In this document: positions 11,521 to 23,432 of the stretch, one piece after another
Layout: every line of letters begins with the position of its first letter
Position numbering within the stretch: position 1 is the stretch's first letter
NCBI GenBank assembly: GCA_018296165.2
Contig: JACKQL020000053.1
Span: forward strand, 62,001-126,000
Length of the DNA: 64,000 nt
Reading direction: 5' to 3'
Origin: Termitomyces sp. T153
Taxonomy: Eukaryota > Basidiomycota > Agaricomycetes > Agaricales > Lyophyllaceae
The notes under the pieces: generated by a model
What the model was told of the DNA's origin: nothing
Databases searched by the model: none
What the model saw: the letters and a program-made list of their open reading frames with translations, nothing else
Made by a program: the position numbers and the translations under genes

Positions 11521-14255
11521 ATGGCGAACTCAGCGGCAGATCTTACAGCGTTAGAACAGCGCTTGTCTGGAGTCCTCGACGATTTACGCGCATGTGATTC
11601 TGTCGCATCGTGGCAGGAAGCTGAAACCATCTCGCGGACCTTAGCAAACGGTTTGCGCTCAAGAGACGGTCCAGGTAAAGAAGAACCTACGATCTATTGA
11701 ACCCGTGCGATATCTCACCTATTATCTTAGTCAACAACCATTCAATTCTCGGAGAAACGGTGCTTCCGCGTACTGTAGCCTCTTTGTTCACCCTAGCACT
11801 ACACGGGTCTTTGACACCAGACGATCAATATACATCTGCAGTATTTGAGCTTCTGAGGGTGGCGGCCAATCTTTGTATGGATCATGGTGCGTAAATCCCC
11901 TCGAAAGAAAACAGAGGGGTAATCGCTCTCAGACGAAAATCGCGGCCGTCTCCTTGAGGCAGGGTTTCCTCAAGCTATTGTGTCTCTCCTTGAGGGATAC
12001 GCGGAGAATTTACCTCCGCCTCCACATACTCGGCCTCTCGAGCTTTCTATCTCACATCTCAGGGTCATAAAGACATCTATCGGCGCACTCTTGAATGCCA
12101 GCATTGGTTACGGTGCGAACAGCTCACTCATATGATGACTGCCTTTCTGATAAGTTCCTAGATGCTGTGCGATTCCGTCTTACATCTCTAGAGGCCCCCT
12201 TGACGATACTCAAGCTGTCAACTGCAATATACCCAACAGGATATTGGTATAATCTAACAACAAGTGGCCCGCATCCTGCTTTTTGCAATGAAAATGAATG
12301 GAACTTACGGAGTGGTCTCTCCAACTGGGCATGGCTGGCGATTTCCGAGCTCAAGGATGTTAAAGATGACAGTGAGTTAACAAGCTCAACAAGTTTTCAA
12401 ATGTTCATAGTCTGTAGCGCTCCCCATCTTGACTCCAGATTTCTTACCTCTGCTTGTTCAACCTCTCTCGGCTTTTCTGCCAAACTCATCTTCACGACCA
12501 CTGTTTGACGCAGGCTCAGAACTTCTAAGTGGTCTCCTTGACGCCGATCTTGAAAATCTTACTGAGTCGTGTATGTTGATTGAATCTTTGGCTCTCGATG
12601 TCGATGAAATAAGGCTCTCTCTCGCACGCGGATTACAGTCTCCAACAGAGCATAATGATATACCTTGTCTTTCTATTATACTTGATTTCATTGAAAACGG
12701 CAGCTATCCGACCTCATGGGCTCATGCCGCACTCGATGAAGCAGACCGGAAACAGAAACAAAAAGTGTTTAATATCTGCAAGGCTGCACTTATCAAAGCT
12801 GTTGTGGAAGTGGCTGGTGAAGATAAAAATGCGAATATCCTTTGGGATGACTCTAAGTCTGAAGTGCCGGGTGGTAACTTCGTCCATAAGATGGTGGACT
12901 GGCTCAAACGTTATGTGAAAGATCTGGATGCCACAACGTCGGAACACCCTCCCAACACACGATCCATATTTGATAGGGAAGACATGGTCATTTGTGCTTC
13001 TCTTGCGCTGGGAAATCTTGCGAGACAAGGTGAGGATCTAAAGCCTCTAAAGATTGTTGCCTCCGGCTCACTCGAATCACTCGAATCACGCTAGAGAAAA
13101 ACTCCAAAGCGCTTGTTTCTCCACCCTATTCGTTGGTCCCAATTCTTGCGTCACGTCACCTTTTGTCGTCGTCCACGGACATCAAAGTCAAACACGGCGT
13201 CCTAGGGCTTCTTAAGCACCTCGCACAAGCCCCTCCCTCGTCGACCATTATACAGAATGCATTGAATGATGCAGAGATAATTCGGAGGATTGCTGAAAGC
13301 GGGGTGTGGGACGAGAAAGGAGATGCGATGGCTGATGTAGTCCAGCTAAGTGCTATTGGAGTGGTCAAACATATGGCTGGTGCAGACGGTATCACCAAGT
13401 CTTTGTCTGCCAGACCAATCGCTCATATTCTATATAGTCGAGCATGCTTATGCACTTGTCTTGCCTTCCATTCAACGTCCCGAACTTCCGACGGGCCTTT
13501 CTCAGGTCCTTGCCTTAGTTAAGCGTTCCGACTCGGTCCCAATCAGGAGTGAAGGAAGTCGTGTTCTGGTCAACGTCGTAAGGATGCTCTGGGGAAACAA
13601 ACTCTCCACCACGACTTCTGATATGGCCGCTACTGGAAGTACGGACCGAGATGGACAGGAGAAACAGAACAAGCACAATGCCGCTATTCGTACAGTTCTT
13701 ACGCCTGAAAGTGCTTCAATTCTGACTAGGCTCGTCGGAGCCAGCGGAAAGTACCCTCTCCTGGTCAACGAAGGACTTGTAGCACTTACCATGCTTAGCA
13801 TCTCCAAGGAAGGCGGTATGTCAACTTCTACCGTGCAATACAGCCATTGAGATTTATCTCCATCACCAGCGTTACTCGTATTGGATGCTCTGACAGCTCC
13901 GCTAGGCATAGAATTGCCTCCTGATTCCCCGCTCGACTCGATGTCCCCACTAACAGTCAGCGATCTGGGCGTGACCTCACCTACTAAAGCTCGTGTACAC
14001 CTGAATGTACCTCGCTATCCGCTCGATATGCTCATTTTCACCCTGAAGAACGTAGATAATCCTGCCAACTTTCCTACCGAAGTGCGGGCGAATGTTTGTT
14101 CATTCTTGATCCAACTCAGTAAACATACACATGGGGACAAGCTTGAGCAGGTGAAGGATGCTGTGCGGCCGGTCTTAGAAAGTCTTCTTACATCCTTAGC
14201 CGTCGAGGAAAGGCTGGAAAACGCTTTACGTCGCTTATACGAAGCGTGGTCATGA
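11521..14255 (+). CDS. ARM-repeat protein, smgGDS-like
   Basis: Helical ARM-repeat protein resembling smgGDS (RAP1GDS1), a chaperone and exchange factor for small GTPases with C-terminal polybasic tails. Start ATG at 11521 (MANSAADLTALEQRLSGVLD). The first intron (about 11675-11730) joins RSRDGP to NNHSILGETVLPRTVASLF. Later exons give LLEAGFPQAIVSLLEGYAE, IKTSIGALLNASIGY and FRLTSLEAPLTILKLSTAIY. Repeats of about 40 residues continue, such as DMVICASLALGNLARQ and KVKHGVLGLLKHLAQAPPSS. The protein ends RLENALRRLYEAWS. Around 13030-13095 an intron containing tandem cactcgaat restores frame between NLARQ and NSKALVSPPYSLV. Family assignment rests on the repeat pattern and the GALLNAS segment; a generic ARM-repeat role is the alternative. 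Confidence 0.72.
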
Positions 14256-14595
14256 ATTCTGATAATCAATTCAATTCATCCTTGATTTTAGATGTTTCAA
14301 ATTTTTTGGATCATTTGATTTTCATAGTCCAGCCTATGTATCGTCAGGAATTAGTTTCTTTCTGATGATCGCAGCCAAATCACAGTTGATGGACAGTGAC
14401 CGCATGATCACTCGCCACACTGGTGGACGGTTATAAATTAAATAGGTTTAAAAGCGAGAAAGGAAGGGGAAGAATTCATTTCTACATGTCTCTGGGGAGA
14501 CCTAAAGCTTTGTATTCTTCAGGTCTCGGCGAAACTCTAGGAGGAACGGAGAAAGTCTCTTGGGCCCCGAACATTCGACAAATGTTGCCGAAACT
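14256..14595. other. Intergenic region, no feature seen
   Basis: 340 bases downstream of the ARM-repeat gene and before the left arm of the long inverted repeat. Short frames only, with no domain and no splice partners. Nothing further visible. Confidence 0.4.
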
Positions 14596-15461
14596 GTTGA
14601 TAGTGAACGTTATTCACCCAGCAAGTCGCTTCGCAAACACGTGATTTTGACGGACTTGAGAATGGTTAGATTCTTATGGTGCCTCTCGCCGCATATACCC
14701 CATCGTATTCCGCGCCCGTCGCTTCTCAGACTTCAATCGTGCCTCTGCCCACTTAGTCTCACGTTTTCTACCTGTTTCGTCGTAGAGTTTAATCATTAAT
14801 AAAATTCATGATGTTTACCTGTTTCCTTGTCGCAGCGCCATGCATCAGACCAACGGACACGTACTGAAGAGATTATTGATCTTACTCGATCATCTCTCAT
14901 TTCCAGAATCTAGTCACAGCGCATCTGTAACCTTCAGTCCCCTTCGAAGCTCGTCCCCGATCCAGTATGGAAGTGGCGATGAACAAGAGGTAAGTCCCGG
15001 GCCGTAAGCTGATTGATAAATCATCAAGCATATTTCTGACCTTAAGCACAGCTGAAGGGATATGTGCAGGATATCCAAAAGAAAGCTGACGCGTTCGAAG
15101 AGGCGGCACGTATCCTTCGCAGCCAAATCCCATTCAAGAATCAGATTTAGATGAAATCCTTGTGTGATCGCAAGTTTGATCATGGACATCACGGATTTCA
15201 TTAGCGATATATATTAAAATCTCCGAGGAAACAGGTGGAAAACGTGAGACTACGTGGGCAGAGGCACGATCGAAGTCTGAAAAGCGACGGGCGCGGAATA
15301 CGATGGGGTTACGCGGCGAGAGGCACCATAAGAATCTAACGACTAGAGGTATTCTGAATATCCTGAATATAGTATGCTGAGTTTGGTGATTCTCAAGTCA
15401 CATGTCCGCCAAAATCACGTGTTTGCGAAGCAACTTGCTGGGTGAATAACGTTCACTACTG
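14596..15461. repeat. Long inverted repeat (foldback), arms of about 190 and 240 bases
   Basis: The left arm (14596-14787) and right arm (15221-15461) are reverse complements with few mismatches. Shared blocks include aacgttattcacccagcaag, cgcaaacacgtgatttt, gattcttatggtgcctctcg, ccgcgcccgtcgctt and cgtgcctctgcccac. The right arm has about 58 extra bases near 15350-15410, absent from the left. The arms are separated by 433 bases that carry a small two-exon ORF. No transposase, and no obvious target-site duplication outside the arms. It could be a foldback transposon or an inverted local duplication. Confidence 0.85.
14840..15150 (+). CDS. Small two-exon ORF of unknown function between inverted repeat arms
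   Basis: Exon 1 (14840-14989) encodes exactly 50 residues, MHQTNGHVLKRLLILLDHLS to GSGDEQE. A 62-base intron (14990-15051) has a perfect donor gtaagt, a branch-like ctgac and acceptor cacag. Exon 2 (15052-15150) adds LKGYVQDIQKKADAFEEAAR and ends IPFKNQI before TAG. The splice is phase 0 and the join keeps the frame, which argues for a real gene. The second exon looks like an amphipathic helix or coiled coil. I do not recognise a family. An upstream exon ending at cgcag (14835) is possible, in which case the true start is earlier. It lies wholly between the arms of the inverted repeat. Confidence 0.42.
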
Positions 15462-15769
15462 TTGATCCTTCCCCGGAATGGCTTCATTACATGGATTTTT
15501 TCGTTTAAGCACCAGAGAGCTCAGCCCCACTGATCTGGACAGAATAATGACGCGATGTATCAATGAGTACTAGTACTTCGGCGTTATCAGATGTCGAGCT
15601 GCCACATGTCACACCGGTTGAGATTTGATGTGTGGTGAATGTTGGCCCTACTACTCTTATGATCTAAATGGGTATTTAATTGTACCTACATCATTGATCA
15701 CAAAGCATGACCAAGAAGTTGGCTATAAAGAATCAGCCAGCTTCCCCACACATACGATAGTCCCAGACC
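15462..15769. other. Intergenic promoter region
   Basis: About 300 bases upstream of the enoyl-CoA isomerase. I see no coding frame or repeat. It presumably holds that gene's promoter. Confidence 0.35.
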
Positions 15770-17133
15770 ATGAGCGCTTTCATTACTGATATTTCGGAAG
15801 GAATTGCAACCATCACGCTGAACCGGCCTCAGACACTCAATGCTCTCACTACAGAAGGTCAGTTCGACTCCGCCAGCTTCCACACATCGGGCATTGAATG
15901 GTCACGGTAATGGTACAGATTACAATGAACTAGCTGATGCACTTAGGGATATTAACGACAGGAAAGATGTTCTTGTGACAATTTGGCAAGGTGGGCGGTC
16001 CGAAAAGGGGTGGAGTTGTCATTGATAAATTCGAGCAGCTCATGGGAGATGGTTTTGCGCGTAAGGTTTCCCTTACTTACCCCTCTCAAGCTACATCATG
16101 GACAGCTTGATAGTGGCACCAACGTCAACGAGCGGAAAGTAGACTATTCGACGCTGACAGTTCGGCAAGCATTTTTGTCCAACGTGGCTCATACGGCTAC
16201 CGTTTGTGGGCACGCGGTGCGTTTTCGACTTTAGAAAGACTGGATTCATCATTCATTGTAGAGAAATTTTTTAGTTGTCGTCTCACACGAAGATCTTGGT
16301 CGCGGCACTTAACGGGCCGGTCATGGGTACGGTCGTATCGTAGTTGATACTACTTTTTAACGACGAAAAAATGCACAACAGGCATTGCAGCGGGTATGCG
16401 ATCTCTTAACCCTCGAGAATGAATAACAGATGGTCTAAAACAGCCTTTCTTGGCCATTTTGATTTCATCTATTGTCTGCCCAATACCTTTTTAGCTACGC
16501 CCTTCACATTTCTAGGTAAGCAATAAAATATCCTCACAAAATGTAGATGACTTCTATGCTGTGCTATGACGATCGTGATTAGGAATTGTCGCAGAGGCTG
16601 GCTCCAGCGTGAATTTTGTTAACAAAAGTAAGGAACAGCAACGTCCTGAGCTACTAATTACAGTCATCTCAAAGCTGTTTTGCAGTGGGGCTCGCGACAG
16701 CCAACGAGGTACTTCTGTGGGGCAGTAAAAAGACATCCCAGGAATTGTTGAAATGTGGTTTTGTCAAGTGAGTACCTGACATCACTTAGGCCAAGCGACG
16801 TCGAGGTCTCATTGTACTCTGCAGTCAGATATTTCCTGACCAGTCAGTTGACTCATTTCACGCCGCGGTTCGAAAGCAGGTTCTGGGGGAGCTTCGAGGC
16901 CTTGACCCAGTGGCACTACTAGAAGTCAAAAGGCTCATAGGAGCAGGTCTGAAGGATAAGAATGATCCAGATGCAGTTAATTTAAGGGAAAGTTTTGGTA
17001 TGACTCTTGTCTTCTTCATCCTGTGCAACTTTTGAGTGTTGGTGATACAGCCCAGGCTGCGCGGTTTGCGAGTGGGATACCTTATGAGCGGTTCTCCAAG
17101 ATATTTCGAAAGGAAATCAAGCATAAACTATGA
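15770..17133 (+). CDS. ECI1: Peroxisomal delta3,delta2-enoyl-CoA isomerase-like (crotonase family)
   Basis: Crotonase-fold enzyme of fatty acid beta-oxidation that moves double bonds of unsaturated acyl-CoAs to the 2-trans position. Start MSAFITDISEGIATITLNRP fits the family opening, with RPQTLNALT. Many short introns: the second exon gives DYNELADALRDINDRKDVLV, then TIWQDGFARGTNVNERKVDY. The oxyanion region is KILVAALNGPVMG. The segment GIVAEAGSSVNFVNK carries the Glu that is catalytic in Eci1-type enzymes. The C-terminus KEIKHKL ends in His-Lys-Leu, a peroxisomal PTS1 variant. A 2-enoyl-CoA hydratase is the alternative; the AEAG context favours the isomerase. Unusually intron-rich for its size: about nine exons in 1.36 kb. 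Confidence 0.82.
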
Positions 17134-17389
17134 ATTTCGATGTGCACACGTTGAGACTGCGGGTAGCATATTGGAATATTTGTACATCTACAAAGCTTGT
17201 CGTTGAATAAGCCGCCCCGATCAGTGTGGCGGTTGATCATCAAGGACAGAATGATAATGATGTGACCACATAAGTAAGTACGCGTGATGAATCCCGATGT
17301 CCTTGGCGTGTGGATTCGATATCATGCCAAGTCCCGAGGAAGTGCCCATAAAAAGCAGTCTGCTTCATTGATCCCAGCCCTCTGCTTAC

Positions 17390-19680
17390 ATGGGTCATCC
17401 AGAGGGAAAGGAGGTTGTTCATGATCAGTCCGATGGTAGTGCTATCTCGAACGGTTTCGACAAGGCTCTCCTTGAGCCTCCGATTGATGACTCCCTTCAT
17501 CGTGGCCTCAAAGCTCGCCAGATTTCTATGATAGCTGTATGTCACTCGTTCATACCTTTCACTTCCATACACTAAAGTGTATAGCTTGGCGGAGCCGTGG
17601 GTACTGGTCTTATCATCGGTTCTGGAACTGCGCTCCAACGGGGAGGACCGCTTGGTGCGCACTGACCCTCAATATGAAGCATATCTTATATTTACCTCTT
17701 TATCAGGCCTATTACTTGGCTATTCCTTCGTTGGTTTTGTTTGTTATCTTGTCATGATTGCTCTCGGAGAGATGTCAGCTTTCTTGCCTCATAAGAAAGG
17801 CTTTTCTGGGTATGCGACGCGTTTCGCTGATCCTGCTCTGGGCTTTGCGCTTGGTTGGAACTACTTGATTAAATATGTCAGTAGGATCTGTTTATTGTCT
17901 TCTGTACCGTGCGAAGCTTATGGACGAGGCATAGTTGATTGTAACACCGAACAATATCAATGCTGCGGGTGTCGTCGTGCAATACTGGACTCAGAAAGTT
18001 CACATCGCAATTTGGATGGGTATGTCGCGCCTCCTTTCTGTCAAGTCAAGTCAAAAATACAGTCTTAATTGCAGTCATCTTCATACTGTTTAGTATGCGA
18101 TGACCTTCCATCCGGGAAGGATCATTGCTGATGATAAAATTAGTCTTCACAGTTAATCTCCTTGGCGTGCGGGTGTTTGGGGAATTAGAGTTCTGGTTTT
18201 CAAGTATCAAAGGTCAATCCATTTCACTCAGTGTGTTGAAGATTGTCTCAGAATTTGCTTTCTGTAGTCATAGCCCTTCTCGGGATGCTGTTGATGGGTA
18301 TAATAATTGATCTAGGTTTGTGATCGCGTTTACACAATGGTACTCAGGTTGGAGTTGTCACAGGCGGGAATCCTAGACATGACCGTATCGGTTTCCGTTA
18401 TTGGAGAGCCCCAAATGGCCCTATGGGATCTTATCTCAAGGATCAAGTTCACGATGGGCATTTAGCCATCTTCTTCGGATTCTGGGCGACCTTGACGAAC
18501 GCTCTTTTTGCTTACATCGGAACTGAACTTGTTGGTGTTACAGTTGGAGAGGTAGAAATCCCTTAGTTGATATTGTTCTTCAATTTGAAAATGCTTCGAA
18601 GGCGCAGAATCCACGCAGGAATATCCCTATCGCTATCCGAAGGACTTTCTTTCGCATTTTGGTTTTCTATGTCGGTGGTGTCTTCGTGATTGGCCTCATC
18701 GTCCCCAGCACGAATAACTCTCTATTCCTTGCGACAAAGTCAAAAACTGGTGCAGCGGCCAGTCCTTTCGTCGTCGCAACAACATTGGTCTGTGATCTCC
18801 GTCAGTTGACGCCATCTTCAAATTAACAATAGCACAGGTTGGAATCAAAGTATTGAACCATATAATCAATGCCGCTATCTTGATTTTCGTCATGAGTGCC
18901 GCCAACTCCGATCTCTACATTGGCTCGCGAACATTGTATGGCCTTGCCGTTGAAGGAAAAGCTCCAGTGATCTTCAAAAAAGTCAATCGTATGGGTGTTC
19001 CTTGGCCATCTTTGATCATGTGCACGTTGTTTTGTGGTCTTGTCTTCCTCAATGTTAAGTCATCGAGCGCTAAAGGTAGGTTATCACGATGCTCCATTCA
19101 CTACTACATGGTTAAATTGTTATGAGTTTTCACATGGTTCGTTAACTTGGTCTCGACTGCTGGAGCGCTGACATGGATGTGCATTGCCTTTTGTCATATG
19201 TACGTTCTACTTTTTTTAATCGTTTATGTAAGTTTCTTGGAACATTCACATAACCGGCAGTCGCTTCATGAAAGCTCTGAAGGCACATGGATTGACGCGC
19301 GAGAACCTTCCATATAAAGCTCCCTTCCAACCCTGGGGAAGCTGGTTTGCACTTATTGCAACGGCTATAATCACTTTTTTCAAAGGCTTCGATACATTCC
19401 TCCCGTTCACGGTTGATGCCTTTATAACGTGGGGAATCCTTTGCTCATTACATAACAGCTTACTCACAGCAACGGCTCTAGGAGCTATATCATCGTACCC
19501 ATATTTTTCGCTTTATGGCTGGGTTACAAGCTATACCATAGGACCAAACTCATCTCTTCGGAGGATGTCGACCTTGTTACTGGCAAGCAACAGATTGATG
19601 AAGAAGAGGAGAAATTCATTGCAGAACAGGAGGCACTGGGTCCAAGATCTACTCTCAGAAAGTTCTGGGATTCGTTGTAG
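17390..19680 (+). CDS. Amino acid permease (APC superfamily, YAT type)
   Basis: Plasma-membrane proton-coupled amino acid transporter of the fungal YAT family. The hydrophilic N-terminus (MGHPEGKEVVHDQSDG) is followed by KARQISMIA, then after an intron LGGAVGTGLIIGSGTALQRG, the conserved first membrane helix. Further family landmarks are MIALGEMSAFLPHKKGFSGY, FADPALGFALGWNYLIKY, SAANSDLYIGSRTLYGLAVE and KAPVIFKKVNRMGVPWPSLI. After the last intron (near 19431-19484) the helix YIIVPIFFALWLGYKLYHRT leads to the cytosolic tail ISSEDVDLVTGKQQIDEEEE, ending FWDSL. The DVDLxTG motif near the tail is typical of general and dicarboxylic amino acid permeases, but the substrate cannot be told from sequence. 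Such permeases need the ER chaperone Shr3, encoded at 33.4 kb. Confidence 0.9.
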
Positions 19681-20358
19681 AACAAGGTGAAAATTTGTGC
19701 TCAATCGTGTACAAATCATATAAATCATGTAACGTATCATTAATTTTATGAGAGCGTCAAGAAGTTCTTGAGGAACAAATTGTCTCATTGGTTGCGCACG
19801 CTGTATATATAGTAGTTACCACCGAGCTTCGAGACTAGCTCAGTGAGCCCTCCCGACAAATCGTTTTTCCAGCTCTCTTACTGCACCTAAACGAGATTTT
19901 CATCGTTATCTTGCTTCCAAGGTCTCTACTCGTACATTTCCACAATCCATTTACTAAGTGTTCGCGTTACGCATCACGGGTAAACCATTACCATTGCCGG
20001 GTGAAATCTCCATATTTGGAATATCTTGGAATCCTGCATATATACCATATATAAGCATCGCTATGTTCTCAGAAGCCTCAGGCCTCATCCCTTGGATAAC
20101 AATTTTTAAGGTCTTAGGTGGTGCACGAAGGTGCGACGTCTAGTTATTATGAGCAAATTGATATGCATATATGTATAACGTCATCATTGAGTGGAAAATC
20201 TTACATCATTGCCTTCCATGCTGTTCCTTACTCATACTACGTGACCGGTACCACGCTACGGTTTTATGTTCAAAAGCCTCGCATTAACGTTTGTTATTGT
20301 CACCGCACTCACATTCTTCTTATCACCTCCTAACAGTCGTCTAATCTCTCACCACACC
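19681..20358. other. Intergenic region, promoter of pirin
   Basis: 680 bases with no convincing frame. AT-rich with short alternating tata stretches (near 19804, 20040 and 20160). Nothing else visible. Confidence 0.35.
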
Positions 20359-21844
20359 ATGTCTGTGTCGCGTTCCGTTATCAAGAAAGTTCTTGCTGTC
20401 GAAACACCTGAAGTACTGAACTTCATAAACCTTTCTTTGCCTTAGTATTAATCCTACTTATGCAGGGTGACGGGGCGCTGGTTCGCAGAAGCATCGGATC
20501 CATGGGCCTCAGGAATCTGACACCTTTCTTGATGCTCGATCATTTCCATGTATCTGAAGGCGCGGTACGGACCCGTCTTGACCAAGCTAGCAATGCTCTA
20601 ATCTGGGTTTCCTTTGATTAGGGCTTCCCTGATCACCCGCACAGAGGGCAGGCTACAGTGACGTATATGCTCGAAGGGTACAATAAATGATTGGCCATTG
20701 CTTCGACCTACTTTAACGCTCGAACTTCGTCTAGGTCGAGTAGGCATGAAGACTCGGCTGGTCACCAGGGAACCATTGGTGGGCTCCACAGACTCAAATT
20801 ACTGTTGCTTTATCTGATGAATGTTCTTCCCTCCAGAGGCTGGAGGAGTTCAGTGGATGTGCGCAGGGAAAGGCATTATTCATGCCGAAATGCCAGTTCA
20901 CACCCAAGGAGCCTCAGATCCACGTGGACTCCAATTGTGGGTTGATTTACCGAAGCAAGTGAGCACTCCAATGAAACAATGAAAAACATGTCATTGTATC
21001 ATTTGTTCCATGTGCAGTTCAAAATGGTGGTATGTCAATGAACTTCATACTCGTTTCTTGCTGTGACTTGTATCTGTAGGATCCTTCGTATCAAGAACTT
21101 GGACCAGATCAGTATGGTAGTTCCATTTTCTAACGATAGGTACTGACATTTCCTGCACAGGATACCCATAGCATATCCCAGTGGACCCGATGGCCCAGTA
21201 AAAATCAAGGTGATAAGTGGTAGCAGCCATGGAATCGAATCCCCCGTCAGACCCTTGGGCGGATGCTGGTTCTTTCATGTCATCTTTGACCAGAAATCCA
21301 CCATATTCCAAGATATTCGTCTGTATAGAAATCATGATACTGATTGCCTGGCTGACCATCCCTTTTAGCTCCATCATGGACGTCCTTCTTGTACAGCAAG
21401 TTGAAGTGATCCCCAATGACAAAATTCCGGTTTGACTTTGTTTTTTCTCAGTCCTGAAAGGTTCCTTGACAATTGGATTGGATACCCTCCTACACAAACC
21501 CTTCCATACTCTGGTTTTCTCTAACGCTACAAATGAAACTGGCATTTCGATTACAGCTGCGGAAGATAAGACCGAAGTAATATTGGTAACTCAAACCTTG
21601 TATTTGTGGCATCAAACATATAACCACTTATTAGGTTGCTGGCGAGCCATTAGATCAGACCGTCTTCCAATACGGCCCTTTTGTCATGACCAACCGTGAC
21701 GAAATTCAACAAACTCTGTTCGATTGTCAGCCTGTCTATCATACAACTCTAGTGGAAACTTCTCCTGACCACTTGGTAGATCAAGCTGGACGCAATGGCT
21801 TTGAGAAAGCTCATACTTGGAAGAGCAAAATTGCTCATGATTAA
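20359..21844 (+). CDS. Pirin-family cupin protein
   Basis: Iron-binding bicupin of the pirin family; members act as nuclear redox cofactors or as quercetin dioxygenases. Exon 1 is MSVSRSVIKKVLAVETPE. The next exon is GDGALVRRSIGSMGLRNLTP then FLMLDHFHVSEGA. An intron leads to GFPDHPHRGQATVTYMLEG, holding two metal-ligand histidines. HEDSAGHQGTIG follows, then GVQWMCAGKGIIHAEMPVHT, with the third His and the Glu ligand (HAEMP). So the full H-H-H-E iron site is present. The C-terminus ends EKAHTWKSKIAHD at TAA 21842-21844. About ten exons. It converges on NSA1, with 55 bases between stops. Confidence 0.93.
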
Positions 21845-21899
21845 CTACCAAAGAAAAATTCGAGCCTGATGTTCTTCTTTCAGTCGTGTGTCAACAATT

Positions 21900-23348
21900 T
21901 CAATCTAATCTCTTTTGATATTTGGATTCCCCATCACTATCAATTCCAGTGGTTTCCAGTGTTTCCCAAACATCGTCACCTTCCATTGGAATAGTGATAC
22001 TTTGTTCAATGACGCTATCCCACACGATGGTTGTTGGCGTGCATTTCATGAAAACCTTGTCAAGAATTTGGCCCTTTTGCTGCGGTTGCTGGCATACTTG
22101 TTGCTCAAGCGAGGAAGTGCTGTGTATGCGAACAAATCGATCCAGCGCAGCTGACGCCAAGAAGGTTGGAGAGGGTGCTAAGGAAGTCACAGCACCAGAA
22201 AGGCCTGCTCTGATGTGAGAAATCAGTCGACAACTCATTTGCAAACGTACCCTGGTAACGATATGCAATTCGTCCATTCCGCAGGTCCAGGGTATAGAGA
22301 TTAGAATCATGATCGCCTGCGAACAGTTCACTATTGACTCGACCGGTAAATAAAGGGTCTTGTGGCGCGTGACCAAACAAGACTTACTGTTCAGACATGC
22401 CCTTTTCGATTGATTTGATACCACCGTTTTTTGCAATTTTCCAGTCAGAGACGGGCCGTTTTGAAGCTCTGGTGTCATAACGATGCACATTTCCCAATCC
22501 AGTCCCAGCAGCCAAGTGGTGTGACGCTGACGATGAAGCAAGATACGTCAAACATGTGATACGGAGGGGTGACCGAAGGCCAAGGTTATCATTTTGCACC
22601 TGAACTCGACTCAAAATAAAGTTAGATATTCCGAAGCTGTCAAGCTTACATTTTTCGCTCGCCACAATTCTCCAGGGAATAATGTGTCTCGCTTCCTTTT
22701 CTTCCCCAGAGAGTCTGACGAAGGTTGGGGTGTAAATGCTTGTTCTGTGTCCCATACGGAAACATCAACTTCGTCTCCACCGTATGCGAATCTATCCTGA
22801 CAAGATGTCATTCGCCATGCACGAAGGCGGGTAGGCAGAGATGATAAGCGAAATTCAGGGGATTCCACTCCGTTTTTGAATGAAATTGACCGCAAAGCGC
22901 CGTTAGAGGTGCAAGAAAAAGCTATTCTAGATAGGGATAAGGGCTTTCTGCAGAAGACGACGGAACGACGGACTTGTCAGATGCTTCCAGACCAATGTAC
23001 TTTTGTCCATCCCTTAAACGGGTCTCTTTCCATTGAAAGACTTCCTGCAGTTGGTCCGCATTGGAATGGTCAAGAAAAAATGACGATGCCAAGCCACTCG
23101 AGAAACCAGCGACTAACTTTGCTTGGAAGAACTTCTTTAGTATCCTAGAAGTCGAGGGGCACGAAATTACATACTAATTGAGATCCAACTCCTTCGGATG
23201 AAGGACCCACAGCTAAAACTTGGACTGCGTCAGAGGAGCCATGCCGTAATGTTTTTACGATTGTGTTGTCAAACCCCTGGGAGACATCAGGAGAATAAGT
23301 TATCGACTTAATATTGCCTAGCTCGTCGCCAACGAGGAATCGACGCAT
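21900..23348 (-). CDS. NSA1: Ribosome biogenesis protein NSA1 (WDR74-like WD40)
   Basis: WD40-propeller assembly factor of pre-60S ribosomal particles in the nucleolus. Start MRRFLVGDELGNIKSITYSP matches the characteristic Nsa1/WDR74 N-terminus. Later exons show RFAYGGDEVDVSVWDTEQAF, a basic insert GKKRKRDTLFPGELWRAKNV, LRITCLTYLASSSASHHLAA and HRYDTRASKRPVSDWKI. Then come GDHDSNLYTLDLRNGRIAYR and GAVTSLAPSPTFLASAALDR, ending ESKYQKRLD. The phrase ASAALDRFVRIH is a conserved last blade of this family. The ATG at 23348 stands only 84 bases from the divergent RMD5 start, so the two probably share a bidirectional promoter. Confidence 0.9.
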
Positions 23349-23432
23349 TGAAGTCCCAAAATTGAAAGGTCCTTGTAACAAGTGTGTCACGGGGGTGTTT
23401 ATGTATTACGTAACCAACACACACCTTTCTGT

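Noticed and set aside
19681..20358. Possible tRNA or other RNA gene in the pirin upstream gap
   Set aside because: No box A/box B pair or cloverleaf could be built there or in the other gaps.
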